Both the position numbers and the translations under genes were made by a program. A stretch of 64,000 nt of DNA, taken from assembly GCA_963928055.1 (NCBI GenBank), contig CAWVDN010000001.1, forward strand, positions 310,001-374,000, read 5' to 3'. Positions 23,182-33,228 of this stretch are shown here, in pieces; the first letter of the stretch is position 1; each line of letters begins with the position of its first letter. Source of the stretch: Scatomonas sp963928055. GTDB taxonomy: Bacteria > Bacillota > Clostridia > Lachnospirales > Lachnospiraceae. The notes beneath the pieces are model-generated. The model had not been told where the DNA came from. It saw only the letters and a list, made by a program, of their open reading frames with translations, and made no database searches.

Positions 23182-24667
23182 TCAAAGATTCGTGTACCCC
23201 ATCAGGGACCGGTCTACCGCCTTGGCGGCTTCCCGCCCCTCCCGGATGGCCCACACCACCAGGGACTGTCCCCGGTGCATGTCTCCGGCAGTGAAGACTC
23301 CGGCCACGGAAGTCTCATACTCTCCCGGTTTTGTCTCCACATTGCCGCGTCCGTTTCTGGCTGTCCCAAAGGCATCGGCCACATAGGATTCGCTTCCTAA
23401 AAATCCGGCGGCAATGAGTACCAGATCCGCCGGAAGGATCCTCTCGCTGCCTTCCACCGGCACCATATTCAGCCGTCCTGTTTTTTTCGTCTTTCTGGGG
23501 AGACAGGTCTACCAGTTTTACCTTCTTCAGCCGGCCTTTTTTGTCTCCCAGAAATTCCGTGACGGTGGTCTGATAGATCCTGGGATCCTGGCCGAAGACC
23601 GCAATGGCCTCCTCCTGGCCGTAATCGGTTTTCAGGATCCTGGGCCATTCCGGCCAGGGATTGTTTTCCCCTCTCACTTCCGGGGGCTTGGGCATCATCT
23701 CCAGCTGGGTAACGGATTTCGCCCCCAGCCGCAGGGAGGTTCCCACGCAGTCGTTTCCTGTATCTCCCCCGCCGATGACCACCACATGCTTATCCTTGGC
23801 GTCAATATACGTTTTATCTTTCAGCTGAGAATCCAGAAGGCTTCTGGTGACGGAGGTCAGAAATTCCACCGCGAAATGGATGCCCTGGAGTTCTCTTCCG
23901 GGAACCTGGATGTCCCGGGGCTGAGAAGCGCCGCAGCAGAGCAGCACCCGGTCAAATTCCTTCAGCAGCTCTTTAGCGTCTTTGTCCCTTCCCACATCCG
24001 CTCCGGTAACAAAGGTGATCCCCTCCTCCTCCAGAAGGCGGATCCGGCGGTCCAGAACAGATTTATCCAGCTTCATATTGGGGATGCCGTACCGCAGAAG
24101 GCCGCCGACGCGGTCGCTTCGCTCAAATACGGTCACCTGGTGGCCTCGGCGGTTCAGCTGCATGGCCGCCGCCAGGCCGGAGGGGCCGCTTCCCACCACC
24201 GCTACCTTTTTTCCGGTCCGCACCTTTGGCGGTTCCGGTTTCAGAAATCCGTGTTCCCAGGCGTATTCGATCACTGCCCGCTCGTTTTCTTTGGTGGCTA
24301 CAGGATCTCCGTTGAGGCCGCAGGTGCAGGCCGCCTCGCAGAGAGCCGGGCAGACCCGGGAAGTAAATTCCGGAAAACAGTTGGTTTTGGCCAGCCTCCG
24401 GTAAGCCTCCTGCCAGTTCCCCAGATACACCAGATCGTTCCATTCCGGGCAGAGATTCTGCAGGGGGCAGCCGCTGGCCATACCGGCGATCATGCGCCCG
24501 GACTGGCAGAAGGGAACGCCGCAGGCCATGCAGCGGGCTCCCTGCTGTCTCTGTTTGTCCAGGGGGAGCGGCGTATGAAATTCCTGAAAATCTTTGATCC
24601 GCTCCAGGGGCGGCCGGCAAAAGCTGTTCTGCCGTTGATATTCTAAAAATCCCGTTGGTTTTCCCAT
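23182..24667 (-). pseudogene. gltD: Glutamate synthase small subunit, frameshifted
   Basis: The small subunit of NADPH glutamate synthase, which passes electrons from NADPH through FAD and 4Fe-4S clusters to GltB. The N-terminal cysteine cluster (CMACGVPFC...GCPLQNLCPEWNDLVY, about residues 43-75), the FAD site VAVVGSGPSGLAAAMQL and the NADPH site VVVIGGGDTGNDCVGT are intact. At 23481-23487 a run of seven A (minus strand) carries one base too many: after the codons for SPQKDEK the reading moves out of frame, while the next frame continues with RLNMVPVEGSERILPADL and runs to the stop at 23182. Removing one A gives 494 residues, normal for the family. It is 12 bases from gltB, which has a similar defect. 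A sequencing error is the simplest explanation. Confidence 0.88.
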
Positions 24668-24679
24668 GTTCCGTCCCTC

Positions 24680-27600
24680 CTACCTGTTCAGACTTTCGTA
24701 AAATGCTTCGATCTGGGCCTGCTCGCCGGTCAGTCCTTTTTCTTCCAGTCTGGCGGACAGGGTCAGCATCCGTTTGTAATCATTGGGAATGATCTTCTTA
24801 AACTTCGGAAGATATTCTTCAAAACGCTCCAGCACCCGGCGGCCTTTTTCCGAATGGGTGGCAGCCGTATGCCTCTCCAGCAGGCTTTTCAGCTCCTGTT
24901 TATCATAGGGATTGTCCACCTTTTCAATGCGGACCATCTCTTTATTCAGGTTCCGGTACAGGTGATTATCCTCGTCCAGCACGTAGGCGATGCCGCCGCT
25001 CATGCCTGCGGCAAAGTTTTTGCCGGTATTTCCCAGAACGACTACCCGGCCGCCGGTCATATATTCACAGCCGTGCTCTCCCACGCCTTCTACCACCGCG
25101 CAGGCTCCGGAATTCCGCACGCAGAACCTCTCGCCGGCCACCCCTGCAATATAAGCCTCGCCGCTGGTGGCTCCGTACAGAGCCACGTTGCCGATGATGA
25201 TGTTTTCCTCCGGCTTGTAGGGAACCCCCTCCGGCGCCCGCACGATGATCTTTCCGCCGGAGAGACCTTTGCCAAGATAATCATTGGAGTCCCCGATGAG
25301 GTCCAGCGTCAGGCCTTTGGGAAGAAAGGCCCCGAAGCTCTGACCGCCGGCTCCGGTACAGGTGATGGTATACGTATCATCTTCCAGAGTGTGATCCCCG
25401 AATCTTCTGGTAATCTCCGCTCCCAGAATGGTACCCAGGGTCCGGTCTGTATTACCCACCTTTACAGAGATCTGCCGGGGTTCTCCCTTTTCCATGGCCG
25501 GCCGCAGATTGGGCAGAAGCACCTTTTCGTCCAGGGTCTGCTCCAGTTTAAAATCGTAGACTGCCGCCGGATCAAAGGTGACTTTCCTTCCCGGGCCCGC
25601 GTAGGGATTGCTGAGTATGGCATCCAGGTTGACGCAATCTCCCCGCTCCAGTTCCCCGGAGTCCTTCCGCTTCAGCAGGTCGCTGCGCCCTACCATCTCA
25701 TCTACCGTCCGGAAGCCCAGCTTTGCCATATATTCCCGCATTTCTCTGGCAATAAAACGCATAAAGTTTTCCACATATTCCGGTTTGCCCCGGAAACGCT
25801 TCCGAAGCTCCGGATTCTGGGTGGCGACTCCCACAGGGCAGGTGTCCAGATTGCAGACCCGCATCATGACGCAGCCCATGGTCACCAGAGGAGCCGTGGC
25901 AAACCCGTACTCCTCCGCGCCCAGCAGGGCGGCGATGATCACGTCCCGGCCGCTCATGAGCTTCCCGTCCGTCTCCAGCATGACCCGGTTCCGCAGGCCG
26001 TTCATGAGCAAAGTCTGATGGGTCTCCGCCAGGCCCAGTTCCCAGGGAAGACCGGCGCTGTGAATGGAGCTCTTGGGGGCGGCTCCGGTCCCTCCGTCAT
26101 AGCCGGAGATCAGGATCACCTGGGCCCCCGCCTTGGCCACCCCCGGCGGCCACGGTGCCCACCCCGGCTTCCGATACCAGTTTCACGGAGATTCTGGCAT
26201 GGATATTGGCATTTTTCAGGTCGTAGATCAGCTGGGCCAGGTCTTCAATGGAATAAATATCATGGTGGGGCGGCGGCGAGATCAGGGAGACTCCCGGTGT
26301 GGAATGTCGGGTCTTGGCGATCCAGGGGTAAACCTTTCGGGCAGGCAGATGGCCTCCCTCTCCCGGCTTGGCGCCCTGGGCCATTTTGATCTGGATCTCC
26401 TTGGCGCTGACCAGGTATTCGCTGGTGACGCCGAACCTTCCGGAAGCCACCTGTTTAATGGCGGAGCAGCGCTCCGGGGACTTCAGTCTCTCTTCGCTCT
26501 CCCCGCCTTCTCCGGTGTTGGACTTTCCGTGAAGACGGTTCATGGCAATGGCCAGGGTCTCGTGGGCCTCCTGGGAAATGGAGCCGTAGGACATAGCTCC
26601 CGTTTTGAACCGCTGAACAATGGAATCCACGCTCTCCACTTCCTCCAGAGGCACCCCTTCTTCCGGATAGCGGAAATCCATGAGGCTCCGGAGGTACCCG
26701 GATTCCTCCCGATCCACCAGATGGGTGTACTCCTTAAACATTTCGTAATCCCCTCTGCGGGTAGACTCCTGGAGCAGATGGATGGTTTCCGGGTTGTACC
26801 GGTGTTCTTCCCCCTGGCTGCGGCTCTTGTGGCGGCCCACACTGTCCAGGGTCAGGTCTGTGGTCAGGCCAAGTGGATCGAAGGCCTGGGAATGACGCTG
26901 GTCCGCGTCTCTGGCGATATCCTCCAGAGTAATGCCTCCCACCCGGCTTACCGTGCCGGTAAAATACTTGTCGATCACTTCCGGGGAAATGCCCACAGCT
27001 TCAAAAATCTGGGCTCCCTGGTAGGACTGGATGGTGGAGATCCCCATCTTGGAAGCGATTTTCACAATGCCGCTTAAAACTCCCCGGGTGTAGTCGTTTA
27101 CCGCCGCGTAATAGTCTTTATCCAGCATCCCGTCGTCGATGAGCTCATGAATGGTATCCAGGGCCAGATAGGGATTGACGGCGCTGGCCCCGTAGCCCAG
27201 CAGAGCCGCGAAGTGATGCACATCTCTGGGTTCTCCCGACTCCAGGATGATGGCCAGAGAGGTTCTCTTCTTTGTTTTTACCAGATGCTGATGGACAGCG
27301 GAGACAGCCAGCAGGGAAGGCATGGGCACATGGTTTTCATCCACTCCCCGGTCAGAGAGCACCAGGATGTTGGCTCCCTGGCGGTAGGCTTTATCCACCT
27401 CCACGAACAGCCGCTCTATGGCCCGCTCCAGAGGGGTGCTCTTGTAGTAGGTGATGGGAACGGTCTCCACCTGGAAGCCTTCCACCTTCATGGTTTTGAT
27501 CTTCAGCATATCCGTGTTGGTCAGGATGGGATCGTTGATCTTCAGCACTTTACAGTTGTCCGGCGTCTCCATCAGCAGATTTCCGTCCCGGCCCAGATAG

Positions 27601-29225
27601 ACGGAGGTGGAGGTCACTACTTCCTCCCGGATCGCGTCGATGGGAGGATTGGTCACCTGGGCGAACAGCTGCTTGAAATAGTTGAAAAGCGGCTGATGCT
27701 CTTTGGAAAGCACCGCCAGAGGAGTATCCACTCCCATGGAGGCAATGCCCTCGGAGCCGTTGAGGGCCATATTGCGGATGGCCTCCCGGTACTCTTCGTA
27801 GGTATAGCCGAAGGCTTTCTGCAGCCGGGCTCTCTGCTCTCCTGTATATTCTTCAATTTTCCGGTTGGGGATCTTCAGCTGGGACAGATGTACCAGGTTG
27901 CTGTCCAGCCATTCTCCGTAGGGCTGCCGCAGAGCGTATTTTTCCTTCAGCTCTTCGTCCCGGATCAGCCGTCCGGCCCGGGTGTCCACCAGCAGCATTT
28001 TCCCGGGATGCAGCCGCTCTTTTTTCACCACATGCTCCGGGGGGATCTCCAGGGCGCCCACTTCAGAAGCCAGGAGCAGACAGTCGTTGTCCGTAATGTA
28101 ATACCGGGAAGGGCGCAGGCCGTTCCGATCCAGCACCGCTCCCACCAGATCCCCGTCGGAAAATACAATGGCCGCCGGACCGTCCCAGGGCTCCATCATG
28201 GTGGCGTAATACTGGTAAAAATCTTTTTCCTCCAGGGAGATGGTCTCATTGTTGGCCCAGGGTTCCGGGATCAGGATCATCATGGCCAGAGGCAGGTCCA
28301 TGCCGCTCATGACCAAAAACTCCAGGGTGTTGTCCAGCATGGCGGAATCGGAGCCTCCGGCGTTGATCACCGGCAGCACTTTATCCATGTCCTCCGCCAG
28401 CACCGGAGAAAACATGGTCTCCTCCCGGGCCAGCATCTTGTCGGCGTTGCCCCGGATGGTATTGATCTCCCCGTTGTGGACGATCATCCGGTTGGGGTGG
28501 GCCCGCTCCCAGCTGGGATTGGTATTGGTGGAAAACCGGGAGTGGACCACCGCCAGGGCGGACTCGTAATCCGAATCCTGCAGATCCGTGAAAAAGGTCC
28601 GCAGCTGTCCCACCAGAAACATACCCTTATAGACAATGGTACGGCTGGACAGGGAAACCACGTAGGTGTTGTCGTTGCTCTGCTCGAAGATCCGCCGGAC
28701 CATGTACAGCTTCCGGTCAAAAGCCAGCCCCGGCTCCAGAGAATCCGGCTTTCTGATAAAGGCCTGCAGGATGCAGGGCATGCACTCCCTGGCCTTATGG
28801 CCCAGCACTTCCGGGGCTGTGGGCACCGTCCTCCAGCCCAGAAATTCCATGCCCTCCTTCTGGACGATGATCTCAAACATCTTCCGGGCCTGGTTTCTTT
28901 TCAGTTCCTCCTGGGGAAAGAAAAACATACCGACTCCGTAGGAGCGCTCTTCTCCCAAAAAAATACCAAGGGCGCTGCAGGTTCGGGAGAAAAATTTATG
29001 GGAGATCTGTAAAAGGATCCCTACTCCGTCCCCTGTTTTGCCCTCGGCGTCTTTGCCGGCTCTGTGTTCCAGATTTTCTACAATTTTTAAGGCGTTCTCT
29101 ACTGTGGCGTGGTCCCGCTGTCCCTTGATATTCACCACCGCTCCGATACCGCAGTTGTCATGCTCAAACTCCTGCCGGTACAGCGGCGGCCGCTCCGGGA
29201 GAGCCGTCTTCGCTGTCTGCTTCAT
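24680..29225 (-). pseudogene. gltB: Glutamate synthase large subunit, frameshifted
   Basis: The large GOGAT subunit, making two glutamates from glutamine and 2-oxoglutarate. Domains in order: glutamine amidotransferase with nucleophile Cys25 in HDNCGIGAV (the first 24 residues are the propeptide), central domain, FMN-binding synthase domain with ISVKLVSEAGVGTVAAG, and the GXGXG-type beta-helix at the C-terminus. The frame breaks at 26140-26144, where a G run of the coding strand has five instead of four bases; the downstream frame resumes at once with AKAGAQVILISGYDGGTGAAP. Correcting it gives 1514 residues, the usual length. The gene has its own promoter and leads gltD. Loss of one base call is more likely than real inactivation, since all motifs are conserved on both sides. 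Confidence 0.9.
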
Positions 29226-29261
29226 CCTCTATTCCCTCTTTCTGTTTATATTGGAACTACT

Positions 29262-29291
29262 ATAATACAAAAAATTGTGTATGTAAAGCAA
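29262..29291 (-). promoter_or_regulatory. Probable gltB promoter
   Basis: Minus-strand TTGCTT (29286-29291), 18-base spacer, TATTAT (29262-29267), in an AT-rich tract about 37 bases before the gltB start. The leader is too short for a two-hairpin ANTAR target. Confidence 0.5.
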
Positions 29292-29383
29292 AAAATTGGA
29301 TTTATTTCTGTTTTTTTATATTTTGCCGGATTTATTTCTGCTTTTCCGGCTTTCTCTGTGAAACACCACCAAAGCATAAAAAA

Positions 29384-29427
29384 GGGCAATGCGTAAGCAG
29401 GGAATCTCTCCCTGCGCAGCACTGCCC
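29384..29427 (-). terminator. pyrG terminator
   Basis: On the minus strand GGGCAGTGC...GCAGGGA pairs with TCCCTGC...GCATTGCCC (29384-29427) and is followed by TTTTTTATG. It ends the pyrG transcript before the gltB promoter. Confidence 0.85.
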
Positions 29428-29448
29428 TCTTTGGCTTCTGCTGTTTAT

Positions 29449-31056
29449 TTATTTTGCCCGGCGGGCCAGGGCGGCCTCTACCAGTCCCTTGAACAGAGGA
29501 TGGGGCCGGTTGGGACGGCTCTTGAACTCCGGATGGGCCTGGGTGGCGATGAAGAAGGGATGGTCCGGAAGCTCGATCATCTCCACAATGTGTCCGTCCG
29601 GGGACAGACCGGAAAGCACCATGCCGTTTTCCTGCAGGGCTTTTCGGTAATCGTTGTTTACCTCGTAGCGGTGTCTGTGGCGCTCATGGATCAGATCCTT
29701 GCCGTACAGCTTGTGAGCCAGGGAATCCTCCTTCAGATGGCAGGGATAAGATCCCAGCCTTAAGGTGCCGCCGATATCCTCCACGCCGTTCTGGTCCGGC
29801 ATCAGGGCGATCACCGGATGCATGGTGTTGGGATTCAGCTCAATGCTGTGGGCGTCATGATAGCCCACCTTGTTCCGGGCAAATTCCACAATGGCCAGCT
29901 GCATGCCAAGGCACAGCCCCAGGAAGGGAATGCTGTTTTCTCTGGCATAACGGATGGCTGTGATCTTTCCCTCGATGCCCCGGCTTCCGAATCCGCCGGG
30001 AACCAGCAGCCCGTCCACATCCGAGAGGAGTTCCGCCACGTTTCCGTCATTTACCGTCTCGGAATCGATCCATTTGATATGTACGTTGGCGTGATTGGGG
30101 ATCCCGCCGTGTTTTAAAGCCTCCACCACGCTGAGATACGCGTCGTGCAGAGAGATATATTTTCCCACCAGACCGATGGTCACATCTTTGTTGGCGCTAC
30201 GGAGATCCTCCACCATGGATTTCCACTCGGACAGATCCGGCTCCGGACAGGGAAGCTCCAGGGACTCCAGCACCACCTTGGCCAGATTTTCCTTCTCCAT
30301 GGCCAGAGGGGCCTCGTAAAGATACTCCACATCCAGATTCTGCAGCACATGGGAACCGGGGACATTACAGAACAGGGCGATCTTGTCCTTCAGTTCCTGG
30401 CTCAGAGGATGCTCGGAGCGGCAGACGATCACATCCGGCTGGATGCCCATGCCCTGCAGTTCCTTTACGCTGGACTGGGTGGGCTTGGTCTTCAGCTCTC
30501 CGGAGGCCTTGATATAGGGGATCAATGTTACATGGATCAGGATAGCGTTGCTGCGGCCTACATCGTGCTGGAACTGACGGATCGATTCCAGGAAGGGCTG
30601 GCTCTCGATATCTCCCACGGTGCCGCCCACCTCGATGATGGCGATCCGGTCCTCGTCCACGCTTTTTCCCCGGTAAAAACGGCCCTTGATCTCATTGGTG
30701 ATATGAGGGATCACCTGAACCGTCCCTCCGCCGAAGTCCCCGTGGCGCTCCTTCTGGAGCACGGACCAGTAAACTTTTCCGGTGGTGACGTTGGAGTTCT
30801 TGTCCAGGCTCTCATCGATAAAACGCTCGTAATGCCCCAGATCCAGATCTGTCTCCGTGCCGTCGTCCGTAACAAACACTTCTCCGTGCTGGATGGGGTT
30901 CATGGTTCCAGGATCTATGTTGATGTAGGGGTCAAATTTCTGCATGGTCACCTGATAGCCTCTGGCTTTCAGAAGGCGGCCCAGTGAGGCGGCTGTGATC
31001 CCCTTTCCGAGACCGGATACCACTCCGCCAGTGACAAACACGTATTTTACCGACAT
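29449..31056 (-). CDS. pyrG: CTP synthase
   Basis: A 535-residue CTP synthase, which aminates UTP to CTP with glutamine. The N-terminal synthetase domain begins KYVFVTGGVVSGLGKGITAASLG (P-loop) and contains DPYINIDPGTMNP and EVGGTVGDIE. The C-terminal class I glutamine amidotransferase (about 300-535) has LLVPGGFGSRG, the nucleophile Cys in FLGLCLGMQLA and the His-Glu pair in ATQAHPEFKSRP. A single-gene unit with its own consensus promoter and terminator. Confidence 0.97.
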   Translation of the reverse strand: MSVKYVFVTGGVVSGLGKGITAASLGRLLKARGYQVTMQKFDPYINIDPGTMNPIQHGEVFVTDDGTETDLDLGHYERFIDESLDKNSNVTTGKVYWSVLQKERHGDFGGGTVQVIPHITNEIKGRFYRGKSVDEDRIAIIEVGGTVGDIESQPFLESIRQFQHDVGRSNAILIHVTLIPYIKASGELKTKPTQSSVKELQGMGIQPDVIVCRSEHPLSQELKDKIALFCNVPGSHVLQNLDVEYLYEAPLAMEKENLAKVVLESLELPCPEPDLSEWKSMVEDLRSANKDVTIGLVGKYISLHDAYLSVVEALKHGGIPNHANVHIKWIDSETVNDGNVAELLSDVDGLLVPGGFGSRGIEGKITAIRYARENSIPFLGLCLGMQLAIVEFARNKVGYHDAHSIELNPNTMHPVIALMPDQNGVEDIGGTLRLGSYPCHLKEDSLAHKLYGKDLIHERHRHRYEVNNDYRKALQENGMVLSGLSPDGHIVEMIELPDHPFFIATQAHPEFKSRPNRPHPLFKGLVEAALARRAK

Positions 31057-31133
31057 TTAGCTTCCCTCCTGCTTTCTTTCAGAAAAATATGCGGAACGCA
31101 TACCGCGCCCGTATTTTACAAAATACAGGTACC

Positions 31134-31162
31134 AGTATACACTATAATCCCTCAGGATTCAA
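31134..31162 (-). promoter_or_regulatory. pyrG promoter
   Basis: Minus-strand TTGAAT (31157-31162), 17-base spacer, TATACT (31134-31139). The leader of about 70 bases contains a small hairpin GCGGTATGCG/TTCCGC followed by ATATTTTT just before the ribosome site, which could be an attenuator; this is only suggestive. Confidence 0.6.
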
Positions 31163-31170
31163 ATGTTTTT

Positions 31171-31842
31171 TTACGCTTCCGCGTCCTGCAGGATCCTCTC
31201 CTGACGGGCCTCCTCCAGCATCAGATCCTTTACCTTCATAAGGCGGATCTGGGTGCTGCGCTCATTTTCGTCCAGCTTCATGGAGATATAGCGGATGGTC
31301 TCCCGGGTGGCGGGGATGATCACATGCTCCAGAGCGTTTACCCGGCGCCGGGTCTTTTCGATCTCCCCGGACATCAGCTGGCAGGATTTTTCCAGTTCCG
31401 CCAGCCGCAGCATCTCCGGCAGAAGGCCGGACAAAGATTCCACGGCGCTGTCCAGTTCAAAGGAGGTACAGGCAAATCCATAACTGAAAATATCTCCGGG
31501 ATTTCCGGTCCTGGAGGTGATCCCGTATTCCGGGATCTCCACACTCATCACATTTTTCTTTTGGATCTCCAGATAGATCTCCTGACGGGGAGATAAAAGT
31601 GCGGTGTTCAGGACCTGGTCGGAAACAGCAGCCCTGGCCAGGGCAAAGTTCCGGTTGGAGGCCAGGATCCCCTCCTCCACTTTTTTTCGCAGGTTTCTGC
31701 TCTCTCTCACCATTTCCAGGAACCGCCGCATCAGTTCGTCCCGTTTGTCTTTCAGGAGCTTGTGGCCCCGCAGGGCGGTGGCCAGTTTTTTCTTCTGTCT
31801 GGTCAGTTCCATCCGGGTGGGGTTTACTCGGAACTCTGCCAT
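31171..31842 (-). CDS. ntpD: V-type ATPase subunit D
   Basis: A 223-residue central-stalk subunit, a long antiparallel coiled coil that rotates inside the A3B3 head. The N-terminus RVNPTRMELTRQKKKLATALRGHKLLKDKRDEL is the D-subunit signature, and the C-terminal helix returns at about residues 150-215. It overlaps the end of the B-subunit gene by 19 bases and is the last gene of the nine-gene operon. A shorter start is possible but would remove conserved residues. Confidence 0.95.
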   Translation of the reverse strand: MAEFRVNPTRMELTRQKKKLATALRGHKLLKDKRDELMRRFLEMVRESRNLRKKVEEGILASNRNFALARAAVSDQVLNTALLSPRQEIYLEIQKKNVMSVEIPEYGITSRTGNPGDIFSYGFACTSFELDSAVESLSGLLPEMLRLAELEKSCQLMSGEIEKTRRRVNALEHVIIPATRETIRYISMKLDENERSTQIRLMKVKDLMLEEARQERILQDAEA

Positions 31843-33224
31843 GGCTGGTCCTCCTGTCCTCTGTAGTACAGATCCAGATATTGATCGTCGATCCGTTTCA
31901 GCTCTGACCGCGGCAGAAGGGAGAGCAGTTTCCAGCCCAGATCCAGGGTCTCCTCAATGCTGCGGTCCGTGTTATACCCCTGGGAGACGTATTCGGTCTC
32001 AAAAGCGTCCGCGAATTTCACGTACAGACGGTCCATCTCCGTCAGGGCGGCTTCCCCCAGCACCACCATCAGTTCCCGGGCCTCCCGGCCTCTGGCGTAT
32101 GCGGAAAACAGCTGGTTCATCGTACTGGAATGATCTCCCCGGGTCTTATGCTCTCCGATGCCCTTGTCTTTCAGACGGGAAAGGCTGGGGAGCACGTCAA
32201 TGGGGGGAGCCGCGTTTTTCCGGTACAGTTCCCGGCTGAGGATGATCTGCCCTTCGGTGATATATCCTGTCAGATCGGGAATGGGATGGGTCTTGTCATC
32301 CTCCGGCATGGACAGAATGGGGATCAGGGTGATAGAACCGCTTTTTCCCTTCTGCCGCCCGGCCCGCTCGTAGATGCCGGCCAGATCCGTATACATATAT
32401 CCGGGATATCCTCTCCGTCCCGGCACTTCCTTTCTGGCCGCCGAGATTTCCCGGAGCGCGTCGGCGTAATTGGTGATATCCGTAAGGATCACCAGCACGT
32501 GCATGTTTTTTTCAAAGGCCAGATACTCCGCCGCCGTCAGCGCCATGCGCGGGGTGGAGATACGTTCCACCGCGGGATCATTGGCCAGGTTGATGAACAG
32601 CACGGTCCGGTCCAGGGCTCCGGTCTCCCGGAAACTCTGGATAAAGAAATCCGCCTCCTCAAAGGTGATGCCCATGGCGGCAAAGACTACCGCGAAAGGT
32701 TCGCTGGTGCCCCGCACTTTCGCCTGGCGGGCGATCTGGGCGGCAAGCTGCGCGTGGGGAAGACCGCTGCCGGAAAAAATAGGCAGCTTCTGTCCCCGGA
32801 CAAGGGTATTGAGGCCGTCGATGGCGGAGATCCCTGTCTGGATAAATTCCTGGGGATAGTTTCTGGCGGCCGGGTTCATGGCAAGACCGTTGATATCCAT
32901 CCGGGCCTCCGGCAGGATCTCCGGCCCTCCGTCCGTGGGGCGTCCCAGGCCGTCAAAAACGCGGCCCAGCATATCTTCCGAGACCCCAAGCTCCATGCTG
33001 TGCCCCAAGAACCTTACTCTGCTGTTGGAAAGATTGATCCCCGCGGAATTTTCAAAGAGCTGGACCACCGCCGTGGAGCCGCTGATCTCCAGCACCCGGC
33101 AGCGCCTGGTCTCCCCGTTGGCCAGAAGGATCTCTCCCAGCTCGTCGTAGGTTACGTTTTCCACTCCTGAAACCATCATCAGAGGTCCGGCGACTTCCTG
33201 GATGGTTCTGTATTCTTTTGGCAT
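31824..33224 (-). CDS. ntpB: V-type ATPase subunit B
   Basis: A 466-residue non-catalytic head subunit. YRTIQEVAGPLMMVSGVENV at the N-terminus, the degenerate nucleotide site (SGSGLPHAQLAAQIARQA in place of a Walker A), FFIQSFRETGALDRTVLFINLANDP and PSLSRLKDKGIGEHKTRGDH are all typical of B rather than A. It sits four bases after the A subunit gene and overlaps the D gene. Confidence 0.96.
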   Translation of the reverse strand: MPKEYRTIQEVAGPLMMVSGVENVTYDELGEILLANGETRRCRVLEISGSTAVVQLFENSAGINLSNSRVRFLGHSMELGVSEDMLGRVFDGLGRPTDGGPEILPEARMDINGLAMNPAARNYPQEFIQTGISAIDGLNTLVRGQKLPIFSGSGLPHAQLAAQIARQAKVRGTSEPFAVVFAAMGITFEEADFFIQSFRETGALDRTVLFINLANDPAVERISTPRMALTAAEYLAFEKNMHVLVILTDITNYADALREISAARKEVPGRRGYPGYMYTDLAGIYERAGRQKGKSGSITLIPILSMPEDDKTHPIPDLTGYITEGQIILSRELYRKNAAPPIDVLPSLSRLKDKGIGEHKTRGDHSSTMNQLFSAYARGREARELMVVLGEAALTEMDRLYVKFADAFETEYVSQGYNTDRSIEETLDLGWKLLSLLPRSELKRIDDQYLDLYYRGQEDQPWQSSE

Positions 33225-33228
33225 ATGG

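Noticed and set aside
23470..23495. Programmed -1 frameshift at the A-rich heptamer in gltD
   Set aside because: The run resembles a slippery A-AAA-AAC site, but a -1 shift leads to a stop within a few codons; the continuing gltD frame needs +1. An extra A is a simpler explanation.
27147..29012. Long open frame opposite gltB, and similar long frames opposite other genes
   Set aside because: They are shadows caused by GC-rich codon use, with no ribosome site or recognisable domain; the sense genes are clear.
31060..31130. CTP-sensitive pyrG attenuator as in Bacillus
   Set aside because: A small hairpin with a T-run is present, but the GGGC start and its pairing partner that define the Bacillus mechanism are not clear, so it is only noted with the promoter.
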